A stretch of 64,000 nucleotides of DNA from Gelidibacter gilvus (lineage in GTDB: Bacteria > Bacteroidota > Bacteroidia > Flavobacteriales > Flavobacteriaceae). The stretch is taken from NCBI RefSeq assembly GCF_004115975.1, contig NZ_SDDZ01000005.1, positions 124,001 through 188,000 of the forward strand, given 5' to 3'. Of this stretch, positions 24,621 to 32,669 are shown piece after piece; within the stretch, counting starts at the first letter, position 1; each line of letters begins with the position of its first letter. The translations under genes were made by a program, and so were the position numbers. The notes beneath the pieces were generated by a model. It saw only the letters and a program-made list of their open reading frames with translations, ran no database searches and was not told the origin of the DNA.

Positions 24621-24626
24621 TAAGTT

Positions 24627-24908
24627 CTATGATTTGACTTCAATACCTTTCCAGAAAGCGACGTAATTTTTGATAGCTTGAGCTTTGTCGGAAACTTCAG
24701 GATAATACCAAGCGGCGTCCTTATTCTGTTTGCCATCAACCTCGATCGTGTAATAGGAAGCTTCACCCTTCCACGGACATGTGCTATGGGATTCACTCGT
24801 ATTGAAAAATTCTTTTTTGATACTGTCATGCGGAAAATAATGGTTGTTTTCTACTACAACCGTGGCGTCACTTTCCGCAATAATCTTATGGTTCCAAATG
24901 GCTTTCAT
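24627..24908 (-). CDS. DUF427-family protein
   Basis: A 93-residue small protein with the DUF427 signature: AIWNHKIIAESDATVVVENNHYFP at the start, STCPWKGEASYYTI in the middle (CPWKG is highly diagnostic) and AAWYYPEVSDKAQAIKNYVAFW at the end. Function is unknown. It sits between two MsrA-type genes on the same strand, so a role in redox homeostasis is suggested only by context. Confidence 0.9.
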   Translation of the reverse strand: MKAIWNHKIIAESDATVVVENNHYFPHDSIKKEFFNTSESHSTCPWKGEASYYTIEVDGKQNKDAAWYYPEVSDKAQAIKNYVAFWKGIEVKS

Positions 24909-25000
24909 ATTTAATTTTTTTATATTTTAATTTTCCAGAACCGCAATGTTCGCAAAGAATTACCCTTATTCGAAATATGAGAAAGTCTCAAACATTGAAA

Positions 25001-25495
25001 TCAAATAAACGGTTGATCAAATCTTTCGTAATGACAGGTGTAACCGTCTGGCTTTCTAAGCAGATAATCTTGGTGTTCTGGTTCTGCCGGCCAAAATTTA
25101 GAATAAGGTTCTAAGGTCGTTACGACCTCACCATCCCATCTTTGAGAATTGTTTACAATGCTGATAACTTCTTCGGCCTCTGCCTTTTCTTCGTCATTCT
25201 GAAAAAATATGGCCGAACGGTAGCTCGAACCCATATCATTTCCCTGTTGATCAACGGTTGTAGGATTATGGATTCTAAAAAAATAATCCAGAATATGTTT
25301 AAATGAGGTGACATTTGGATCATAAGTAATTTCAATACCTTCTGCGTGACCTGGATGATTTCTGTAAGTTGGATGCTCGTTGTCGCCTCCAATATATCCA
25401 ACTTCGGTGTCGATGATACCTGGACGGACTCTAAACAAGTCTTCCATTCCCCAGAAACAGCCGCCGGCTATATATGCTTTTTTATTTGTGCTCAT
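25001..25495 (-). CDS. msrA: Peptide-methionine (S)-S-oxide reductase MsrA
   Basis: A 164-residue canonical MsrA reducing the S-epimer of methionine sulfoxide. Key elements are [13 protein letters not shown] (nucleophilic Cys13), [27 protein letters not shown] with the catalytic Glu, and [14 protein letters not shown] with Asp and Tyr. The C-terminal [15 protein letters not shown] supplies the resolving Cys. No signal peptide, so it acts in the cytoplasm. It lies 53 bp after selO and about 90 bp before DUF427 on the same strand. Confidence 0.93.
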   Translation of the reverse strand: MSTNKKAYIAGGCFWGMEDLFRVRPGIIDTEVGYIGGDNEHPTYRNHPGHAEGIEITYDPNVTSFKHILDYFFRIHNPTTVDQQGNDMGSSYRSAIFFQNDEEKAEAEEVISIVNNSQRWDGEVVTTLEPYSKFWPAEPEHQDYLLRKPDGYTCHYERFDQPFI

Positions 25496-25548
25496 TGTTT
25501 GTATGTTGAATTGCTAATTAATTTTTTATTGTTACTCTCGTTATGTTG

Positions 25549-27111
25549 TTATGAACTGCAGGATAACATGGAAGAACCTACTTTGTGGCGTGCCCATTCC
25601 GGACGCTTTGCAAACCATTTTTGATGTTTGGGTTGATCTTCATAAGGCTGTTTCAATAGTTGAAATAGCTCATCGATGCCTGTATAATCCCCTTCATCGG
25701 CTTTGTCAATCGCCAATTGTGACATATAATTTCGAAGCACATATTTAGGATTAACAGCGTTCATTTGCGATTTTCTTTCTGAATCTGGAATCGATTCTGA
25801 TTGTAATCTTTCTGCATAGCGATCAAACCAAGCATTCCATTGTTGAAGGATGGTATCCAATAGTTCTGTGGGCACATAAAATGCCTCGTTAATAATTGTG
25901 AGACCTTCAGAAGCTTCATCCTTTTTAAAATTACCCAAATTTCGGAAGAAAATGGTCATATCAGTTTCCGTTACTTGTAATACATCTTCTAAATCCTGCA
26001 TTAACAAGTGATCTGATGCATTTTCAGTTTTCAATCCTAATTTTGAACGCATCATCTTTAAGGATTCTGACTCAAAATCGGTCGTGTATTTTTCTAAAAT
26101 AGTTTCGATAGCCTTCGCATCCTCAATCAATGGAAACAGTGTATTGGCAAGCTGGTATAAGTTCCACAATCCCATATTGGGCTGATTGCCGTATCTATAG
26201 CGTTTATGTTGACGATCTGTTGTATTGGGTGTCCAACCAAAATCAAAACCTTCGAGCCATCCATAAGGCCCATAATCAATGGTCAGCCCCAGAATGGACA
26301 TGTTGTCGGTATTCAAAACCCCGTGTACAAAGCCAACCCGCTGCCAATGAATGATCATATCCAAGGTGCGCTGGGTAACTTCGGCAAAAAATTGGAGGTA
26401 GGTTTCTTTGGACGGTTTCCCCAAATGCGGAAAATGCTGATTTATGGTGAAATCCATTAAGATTTTTAAAGTCTTGTGATCTTGGCGTGAGGCGAAGATT
26501 TCATAGCTTCCAAATCGCAGAAAACTTGGCGAGACCCGGCTGACAATCGCGCCTTTTTCAAAATCTGGATGGCCGTCGTACATCACATCTCGCAAAACCT
26601 TATCTCCAGATAAAGCTAAGGACAAAGCTCTTGTGGTGGGCACCCCCAAATAATGCATGGCCTCACTGCATAAATACTCCCTGATTGAGGAACGCAAGAC
26701 TGCCAAACCATCGCCAGAGCGGGAATATGGGGTTTCTCCAGCGCCTTTCAGCTGTACGACCCAGCTTTTATTTTCATGTTCTACCTCAAATAAATTAATG
26801 GCACGCCCATCTCCCAACTGCCCTGCCCAATTCCCAAATTGATGCCCACCATAACACATAGCATAAGGTGTGGTGTTTTCCAAAACCTTATTTCCAGTCA
26901 TGACTTTCAAAAACTCTTCAGATTTAGCATCAGCCTGTGTAAGTCCTAATTTATCAAGCATTTCTGGTGAAACATGCAACAATTGCGGATTAGAGGTTTG
27001 TTTTGGGGTCACATACGAAAAACACGCTTCAGTCACCTGTCGCCTTGTATTTTCCAAATTGGAATCTGCTGGTAGTTGTGTGGTGAATTTATCTTTTATA
27101 TTGAGTTTCAT
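25549..27111 (-). CDS. selO: SelO/YdiU protein adenylyltransferase
   Basis: A 520-residue pseudokinase-fold enzyme that transfers AMP to Ser, Thr or Tyr of target proteins. Diagnostic blocks are YGGHQFGNWAGQLGDGRAINLFEV (about residues 86-109), VQLKGAGETPYSRSGDGLAVLRSSIREY (about 117-145), HGVLNTDNMSILGLTIDYGPYGWL (about 264-287) and the C-terminal SCSS. The Cys replaces the selenocysteine of vertebrate SelO and can form a regulatory disulfide in known relatives. In E. coli SelO modifies redox proteins such as glutaredoxin. Its place among Msr genes fits an oxidative-stress role. Confidence 0.95.
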   Translation of the reverse strand: MKLNIKDKFTTQLPADSNLENTRRQVTEACFSYVTPKQTSNPQLLHVSPEMLDKLGLTQADAKSEEFLKVMTGNKVLENTTPYAMCYGGHQFGNWAGQLGDGRAINLFEVEHENKSWVVQLKGAGETPYSRSGDGLAVLRSSIREYLCSEAMHYLGVPTTRALSLALSGDKVLRDVMYDGHPDFEKGAIVSRVSPSFLRFGSYEIFASRQDHKTLKILMDFTINQHFPHLGKPSKETYLQFFAEVTQRTLDMIIHWQRVGFVHGVLNTDNMSILGLTIDYGPYGWLEGFDFGWTPNTTDRQHKRYRYGNQPNMGLWNLYQLANTLFPLIEDAKAIETILEKYTTDFESESLKMMRSKLGLKTENASDHLLMQDLEDVLQVTETDMTIFFRNLGNFKKDEASEGLTIINEAFYVPTELLDTILQQWNAWFDRYAERLQSESIPDSERKSQMNAVNPKYVLRNYMSQLAIDKADEGDYTGIDELFQLLKQPYEDQPKHQKWFAKRPEWARHKVGSSMLSCSS

Positions 27112-27129
27112 TAATTGTATTTTTTGTTA

Positions 27130-27162
27130 AGACCTCTCAGGTCTTGAAAACCTGAAAGGTCT
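27130..27162 (-). repeat. Imperfect palindrome, AGACCT family
   Basis: Arms AGACCTCTCAGGTCTT (27130-27145) and AAAACCTGAAAGGTCT (27147-27162). The two non-Watson-Crick positions become G-U pairs only in a minus-strand transcript, which is the direction of both flanking genes. Confidence 0.75.
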
Positions 27163-27202
27163 ATTTAAATTTCAGAACAAGAATTCTGAATGTCATTATC
27201 GC

Positions 27203-27472
27203 TTATTTTATAATGGCATTCCATTTTTCACTATTTCTGGCGACGGATTTTATATAGTCACAAACCGCAACGGCTTGATAACCTTCTTCGGTTAATTTCT
27301 CAAAAGTCTTTTCTACGAGTACTTTCCCAATGCCTTGTCCACGGATATTAAATGGCACTTCACTATACTCCAAATACATTTTTCCGTCTTTTAGCGTATA
27401 GTCCACTGTTGCATCCTCGCCATCAACTTCCATAGTAAATTGACGCTTGTCTTTATCGTGTATCACTTTCAT
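27203..27472 (-). CDS. Small GNAT-type N-acetyltransferase-like protein
   Basis: An 89-residue GNAT-like protein of the short YidJ/Gtn type. It starts with a strand pair (FTMEVDGEDATVDYTLKDGKMYLEYSEV), then the acetyl-CoA loop VPFNIRGQGIGKVLVEKTFEKL (R-G-x-G-I-G), and ends with YQAVAVCDYIKSVARNSEKW, where a Cys is conserved in this group. Human relatives are uncharacterised or bind acetyl-CoA weakly. Substrate unknown. It is on the same strand as msr genes, between selO and msrA, with short intergenic gaps. Confidence 0.85.
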   Translation of the reverse strand: MKVIHDKDKRQFTMEVDGEDATVDYTLKDGKMYLEYSEVPFNIRGQGIGKVLVEKTFEKLTEEGYQAVAVCDYIKSVARNSEKWNAIIK

Positions 27473-27514
27473 ATTTCTGATGTTTTATAATTAAACTATA
27501 ATTTATAATTAAAC

Positions 27515-28105
27515 TTACATGGTTTTTACCTGTCCGCCGAAGGAGGAAAACCTTGCAGGTTGAGGTTGCACGATTTTATCGGCGTGCATTTTACGTAACC
27601 TGGCCAATTTAGGGGTTATGACTGCACTACAATACCCAGCGGTTGGATTGTTGGCATAGTAATTTTGGTGAACCTCTTCTGCTTTATGAAAAGTTTCTAA
27701 AGGACTGATTTCCGTCATGATGGGCTTATCATAAGATGGTGCTATGTCATTGGCCACCAATTCGGCAATCTGCTTTTGTTTTTCATTGTGATAAAAAATA
27801 ACAGAGCGGTATTGCGTCCCAATATCCGCACCTTGTCCGTTCAATATGGTAGGATCATGATTGGTCATAAAAACGATCAACAAATCCTTATAACTGATAG
27901 CAGAAGAATCAAAACTCACCTGAACTACTTCAGCATGACCTGTCAACCCCGAACATACTTCTCTGTAGGTAGGTGTCCCAGGAACCGTGCCACCCATATA
28001 ACCTGACACCGCTGTATCAACCCCGTTAATTTCATTAAAAATCGCTTCAATACACCAAAAACAACCACCTCCAACAGTCATCATTTCTGAATTTTTATCC
28101 GACAT
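27515..28105 (-). CDS. msrA: Peptide-methionine (S)-S-oxide reductase MsrA, second copy
   Basis: A 196-residue MsrA with GGGCFWCIEAIFNEI (Cys15 nucleophile), VSGYMGGTVPGTPTYREVCSGLTGHAEVVQVSFD, NHDPTILNGQGADIGTQYRSVIFY (complete active-site block) and ANNPTAGYCSAVITPK (resolving Cys). The C-terminal extension ends with a QPQPARFSSFGGQV tail. No signal peptide. It follows msrB by only 18 bp, so the pair is co-transcribed; together they repair both epimers of methionine sulfoxide. Confidence 0.94.
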   Translation of the reverse strand: MSDKNSEMMTVGGGCFWCIEAIFNEINGVDTAVSGYMGGTVPGTPTYREVCSGLTGHAEVVQVSFDSSAISYKDLLIVFMTNHDPTILNGQGADIGTQYRSVIFYHNEKQKQIAELVANDIAPSYDKPIMTEISPLETFHKAEEVHQNYYANNPTAGYCSAVITPKLARLRKMHADKIVQPQPARFSSFGGQVKTM

Positions 28106-28123
28106 AATCTTTCTATTAATTGA

Positions 28124-28582
28124 TCACACTTCCTTTTTAGAAGTCTCCATAACCATAGATTCAGAATTGACACAATAACGCAAACCGCTTGGTTCTGGCC
28201 CGTCAGGAAACACATGTCCTAAATGGGCATCACAAACATTGCACATCACTTCAACCCTGACCATTCCAAATGAGGTGTCCCTCTCATATTTTATGGCATT
28301 TTCTTTAATAGGCTGGGTAAAACTTGGCCAGCCTGAACTGGATTTAAATTTTATAGTGGAGTCAAACAAAGGCGTATTGCAGCACAAACAATTGTATTGA
28401 CCTTCATCATAGACATTGCAATGCGCACCTGTTCCGGGAGCTTCGGTACCTTTTTGTCTTGCCACCCTAAATTGTTCTGGAGTCAACAGTTCTCGCCATT
28501 CAGCCTCTGATTTTTCAACTCTCTTTTCTGGTTCTGGATTTCCTTTTACGGCAAATTCCATCACATTCTTCCATGTAAGCAT
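28124..28582 (-). CDS. msrB: Peptide-methionine (R)-S-oxide reductase MsrB
   Basis: A 152-residue MsrB that reduces the R-epimer. Two zinc-binding CxxC pairs are seen (CLCC near residue 69 and CNVC near 115). SSGWPSF (about 84-90) and HLGHVFPDGPEPSGLRYCVNSESM (about 120-143) include the catalytic Cys and its His/Asn partners. The N-terminal 25 residues (MLTWKNVMEFAVKGNPEPEKRVEK) are a short extension common in Bacteroidota. First gene of the redox-repair block, divergent from the HD-PycTM gene with 147 bp between them. Confidence 0.95.
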   Translation of the reverse strand: MLTWKNVMEFAVKGNPEPEKRVEKSEAEWRELLTPEQFRVARQKGTEAPGTGAHCNVYDEGQYNCLCCNTPLFDSTIKFKSSSGWPSFTQPIKENAIKYERDTSFGMVRVEVMCNVCDAHLGHVFPDGPEPSGLRYCVNSESMVMETSKKEV

Positions 28583-28729
28583 AATGTTTAAGTATTTTTC
28601 TTAAAGTTAAAAAATATTATATGTATTTGGTCGGGTTTTAACGTTTTGCATTACAAATAGTAGTCAATGAATCCAAATTCTTCACTTATTTTTTAGTACT
28701 TTGTATGAGAAATTTTTTACATCAAATTT

Positions 28730-30007
28730 ATGGCCGATATCATCACAAAAACTGAAAATTTTGTATTTAATCTGTTTAAGGAAGACTTACCCAACACCTT
28801 TCTTTACCATAATTTCACGCATACAAAACGCGTATTGCGAAGCGTGAATGAGATTCTTGATAATTCTGAGGTCACTGCTGATGATTCCAAAATTCTCCAA
28901 CTTGCTGCCTTACTTCACGATACTGGCTACATCAAGAAAAGAGAGGACCATGAAGAAGAAAGTGTTAAGATAGCCACCAAATTCCTGGAAGAACAACAAG
29001 TAGACAAGTCTATTATTGACGCCGTCAATAAATGTATTATGGGAACTAAATTTAAGGACACTCCAAAAACTGAACTCGAAAGAATAATCAGAGATGCTGA
29101 TGCCTCTCATTTCGGTAAGGACTATTTCAACGAAGCAAGTGAGTTTTTGCGAAAAGAGTTGGAATTACAAGAGGTTAAAACCTATACAACTTCAGAATGG
29201 CTGGCAGAAAACATTGAAGTGCTGTCACAAAAACATCAATTTTATACCGATTATGCCTTAAGAAATTGGCAGCAACAAAAGGAGATTAATTTAGCTGAGC
29301 TCATCAGATCCAAAAGGAAAGAAAAAAAGAAGCACAAGAAAGAACAAATGAAGGCGCAGTTTAAAGCAAAAGCCAAGGATGCGAGTCCGGAGCGCGCCAT
29401 TCAGTCGTTTTATAGAACTGCCTTGAGGAATCATATCAAATTAAGTGATATTGCCGATACAAAAGCTAACATCTTATTGTCAGTTAATGCAATTATCATA
29501 TCGTTGATGCTCTCCACTTTGTTCTCAAAATTTGACAATCCAGCCAATCAATTTTTAATTGTACCAACTATTATCTTAATGCTCTCCAGCATTACCTCTA
29601 TGATTCTATCCATCATCGCGACACGACCAAATATCACCAGCGGGGAATTCACGAAAGATGATGTAAAAAACCAAAAAGTGAACCTGACCTTTTTTGGTAA
29701 TTTCCATAAAATGAAACTTGAAGATTTTGAATGGGCAATTACTGAGCTTTTAAAAGATAAAAATTACGTCTACAGTTCCTTGACAAAGGATCTTTACTTT
29801 TTAGGAAAGGTTTTGGATCGAAAATATCGCATTTTAAGAGTGACCTATACCGTCTTTATGGTGGGCATGATTATATCCGTCATTGCTTTTGCCGTTTCTT
29901 TTAAATTCTCACCAAACGCTAATATTGATGAAGTTTTAAAATCAGGAGACCAAGCCATAAACATCATTGAACCTCAGCAAAGAACATCGCAAAATTATTA
30001 TGTTTAG
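28730..30007 (+). CDS. HD-domain phosphohydrolase fused to Pycsar-effector-like (PycTM/DUF5706) membrane domain
   Basis: A 425-residue protein. Residues 1 to about 160 are an HD metal-dependent phosphohydrolase: YHNFTH (His27, His31), LLHDTGYI (His63-Asp64), His74 and IRDADASHFG (Asp122, Asp124). A Lys-rich coiled linker follows (about 180-215). Residues about 220-400 match the PycTM/DUF5706 domain: SFYRTALRNHIKLSDIADTKANILLSVNA, two adjacent membrane helices (about 248-300), a cytoplasmic block, and a third helix near 375-397. The HD part is expected to cleave a nucleotide or cyclic nucleotide; PycTM domains are membrane effectors in Pycsar phage defence. No cyclase gene is adjacent. The 3' end overlaps the convergent GAF gene by 4 bp. 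Confidence 0.88.
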   Translation: MADIITKTENFVFNLFKEDLPNTFLYHNFTHTKRVLRSVNEILDNSEVTADDSKILQLAALLHDTGYIKKREDHEEESVKIATKFLEEQQVDKSIIDAVNKCIMGTKFKDTPKTELERIIRDADASHFGKDYFNEASEFLRKELELQEVKTYTTSEWLAENIEVLSQKHQFYTDYALRNWQQQKEINLAELIRSKRKEKKKHKKEQMKAQFKAKAKDASPERAIQSFYRTALRNHIKLSDIADTKANILLSVNAIIISLMLSTLFSKFDNPANQFLIVPTIILMLSSITSMILSIIATRPNITSGEFTKDDVKNQKVNLTFFGNFHKMKLEDFEWAITELLKDKNYVYSSLTKDLYFLGKVLDRKYRILRVTYTVFMVGMIISVIAFAVSFKFSPNANIDEVLKSGDQAINIIEPQQRTSQNYYV

Positions 30008-32376
30008 GATTGGATTTCATTGATCAAATCATCATAGGTAAAATAGTGATTTTCCTTATGATGATTGTACAAAATAGGTACTCGAATGGCTTTTAAACCA
30101 GCGATGCCCTGAAGATCTTCCAATTCCAGCAATTCAATAGGGGTGTCAAATACTTTTTTAAATTGTAAGAATTTAATGTATTTCAGGTAAGCCTCCTCAT
30201 CCTCTTTCTGAGAATATATGATGGTCAATTTACCATTTACGGTCACGCGTTCATTTGTACCCTTAATGAGCGCTTTGTCCACTCGTTTTTTAACCACCTC
30301 ATAACTTGCATTGTAGGTGCCATACACATCAAATTGTTTCTCATCCATCCTAAATTGAATGGTCAAAGGTTTATTGAACACCAAAACCATTGAGGCCACA
30401 TCAACAGATGAAGGATAATCGGGTTTGTTTCTATAAAACTCATTCTCCATTTCGCACATGACCTGGAGCTGCCAAAGCCTTAAATTATAAAGATATATTT
30501 TATGGAAACCATACTCTTTTGTTATGGATTCTCCGATGTACATATTATGTTCCACGCCATCTGTTTTATAACGCTCAAAATAATGTGGATACATGTGTTG
30601 CGCTTCCACTTGTTTATGATCAAGAATATGGGTCATATTTTTGTTGATCATGGCAATGGTATCATCATAGTTTTTCTGATGATAATATATGAGATTTAAA
30701 CTCCTGTCTATTTTAGCGAAATAATTCTCAATATGCTTCCGAAGCGCATTATTCTTTTGCTCAATAAACTCAAACAAAGGATGGATTTCATTTTCAAAAA
30801 AGCTACCGATTTCTTGCTCACTATCGACTATAAACTGATGATCCAAGGAATTAAAAAAGACCTCTAACTGATGTAACAATTGCTCATAAATAGGTAAGCG
30901 TTCCTTTTTTAATTGCGCTTCAATTATTTCTTTTGACAAACTTAATTGTAAGGACAAATCCTGTCGTGTCGCCTCATTTCTCGTTTCCGAAGAGCCCATA
31001 ACATCAATTTGTCCAAAGAGTGGATAGACATCTTCAAAAGTAATTTCTTCAAAAGCAACGGTCTTGCCTTCAATTCTTTTATTGTCAAGAAAAGCCCGCG
31101 CAGCATTCTCAAATCTCCAGGACACACTTGGGTGAATGGAGGTGCACTCTTGCTGAATAACAGCTTCAATCAAATGTTTTTCCTCCTCTTTTGATCGCAA
31201 CACTGAAGACACAATAAAAGGCATGACGTCTCTCAATAAATTAGCATTCACGCTGTTGAGTTCATCTACTTTATGGGAAACTATCTCCAACACTCCCAAC
31301 AACCCCCCTTCACTGGAGATGGGTGCGAAGATGGCACTCTTAATATTCTGATCGTATAAATTTTTATAGAATGGCTCGTGCGACTTGTGATAGCATTGTT
31401 CCACATCCAAAATTGAAAAATATTCTTTCTCGGTAATAAGTGATTTGTAAGAATCGCCACAAAGCGCACTCTGACAAGGCACTATGGCCGTATCCGTAAG
31501 CAGATAACTCTCAATAAACTTTCCTTCAACGCGTTCAAAAGTCTGACTTTCCTTATTATATATAACAAAACCCACTTTTAGATTTTTAATATTGAATAAA
31601 GATTCAAACGTTACTTGAAAATCATCAATGAAATTATCATTCTTCCGTTTTCCAGAGATCAACAACGTGGACTTGATATCAGAAATTGACCGATCATCGG
31701 TAACATCAAAAATATTGTTAATCGTAAAACCTTTATAAATATAACTATGGGGAGGAAATTTCTCTCGCCATAAATCAATATCCTCAAAATTACCCAACAA
31801 CAAACGGTAATCTTCTTCAGTGATCTCTGGTGCTGACGCTGTTTTCACAACCTCGGCAAAATCGGCATTGAACAAGATTTTATAAGTTCGTAAAATCCCC
31901 TTGGCATCTGGGATCTCGTAAAAGAGAGACCTTTTAAAACTCATCTGATAGCCATAATAAAAGTATAAAATGATGGTACAGGCTACCCTGTAATGATCAT
32001 CTTCGGGCATATTGGAGATTTTTAAACTAAAATCCTGACCGGCGTTTTCAACGATGGATTTGAATCGTGATGACGCATTGAAATTGAGGTCGTGCAACGG
32101 CATTGATGCCGTCTTGATTTCGTTTAGGGTGAGAACCTCGCTGAAAGAATCCTCAAGAATGATCTGGATTTCCTTTTGATAAGTCTCCAGCAATGTAGGA
32201 TCACTGAAACCATCTCTTAGCTCAGGAACAGAATTCCCAGCTTGCAACACACGCTCCGCTTTTTCGACCATAAAAGGATCATCACTTTGCGCCATTGTCT
32301 CATAACGCTCCAAAAGCTTGTCGAAACTTATTTTGAGCGCTAACGGCGAATCCAATTGATCATTGATATCTCTCAT
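30004..32376 (-). CDS. Large GAF-domain sensor protein
   Basis: A 790-residue soluble protein with no signal or membrane segment. A GAF-like domain is seen at about residues 250-400 (CQSALCGDSYKSLITEKEYFSILDVEQCYHKSHEPFYKNLYDQNIKSAIFAPI then GGLLGVLEIVS). The preceding 250 residues are helical and unassigned, and the C-terminal half is mostly helical with a region around 560-620 rich in HIENYFAKIDRSLNLIYY. No kinase, cyclase or output domain was recognised. GAF domains commonly bind cyclic nucleotides or small molecules. Its convergent overlap with the HD-PycTM gene suggests, but does not prove, a shared pathway. Confidence 0.75.
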   Translation of the reverse strand: MRDINDQLDSPLALKISFDKLLERYETMAQSDDPFMVEKAERVLQAGNSVPELRDGFSDPTLLETYQKEIQIILEDSFSEVLTLNEIKTASMPLHDLNFNASSRFKSIVENAGQDFSLKISNMPEDDHYRVACTIILYFYYGYQMSFKRSLFYEIPDAKGILRTYKILFNADFAEVVKTASAPEITEEDYRLLLGNFEDIDLWREKFPPHSYIYKGFTINNIFDVTDDRSISDIKSTLLISGKRKNDNFIDDFQVTFESLFNIKNLKVGFVIYNKESQTFERVEGKFIESYLLTDTAIVPCQSALCGDSYKSLITEKEYFSILDVEQCYHKSHEPFYKNLYDQNIKSAIFAPISSEGGLLGVLEIVSHKVDELNSVNANLLRDVMPFIVSSVLRSKEEEKHLIEAVIQQECTSIHPSVSWRFENAARAFLDNKRIEGKTVAFEEITFEDVYPLFGQIDVMGSSETRNEATRQDLSLQLSLSKEIIEAQLKKERLPIYEQLLHQLEVFFNSLDHQFIVDSEQEIGSFFENEIHPLFEFIEQKNNALRKHIENYFAKIDRSLNLIYYHQKNYDDTIAMINKNMTHILDHKQVEAQHMYPHYFERYKTDGVEHNMYIGESITKEYGFHKIYLYNLRLWQLQVMCEMENEFYRNKPDYPSSVDVASMVLVFNKPLTIQFRMDEKQFDVYGTYNASYEVVKKRVDKALIKGTNERVTVNGKLTIIYSQKEDEEAYLKYIKFLQFKKVFDTPIELLELEDLQGIAGLKAIRVPILYNHHKENHYFTYDDLINEIQS

Positions 32377-32420
32377 AACTTTTACATCTTCTCAAATTTA
32401 CGACTTTTTGAGGAGGCTAT

Positions 32421-32464
32421 AAAAAAAGAATCGCGCCGCTTTAAATAAAACGCCACGATTCTTT
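32421..32464 (-). terminator. Terminator of the minus-arm starch operon
   Basis: AAAGAATCG (from 32426) pairs with CGATTCTTT (to 32464), with further G-C pairs inside. On the minus strand the stem is followed by seven T. It lies about 205 bp after the last GH13 gene and before the GAF gene. Confidence 0.75.
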
Positions 32465-32522
32465 GATTAGCCAAACCAATTGATATAAAAGAGCCATCTT
32501 AACCTAAAACGTTCTGACATGA

Positions 32523-32617
32523 GGTTTTACAATAGACTGAAATTCTGTTAGATTCGTGTCAAAATTTTTAGCGGTTAAAGTTAGATCCACTTAAAACAGA
32601 TAGTTTCAACTTTATTT
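32523..32617. repeat. Dispersed intergenic repeat, short copy
   Basis: Related to 1652-1812 at both ends (ggttttacaatagactgaaa-like start, caactttattt end), missing about 65 bp of the centre. Confidence 0.6.
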
Positions 32618-32669
32618 GAGACCAATGAAAAATTAAAAAAGCCCAGCTTGCTCCTTAATTCACTTAATA

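Noticed and set aside
28730-32376. A full Pycsar operon (cyclase plus effector)
   Set aside because: No gene near the HD-PycTM protein resembles a nucleotidyl cyclase; the GAF protein has no cyclase motifs.
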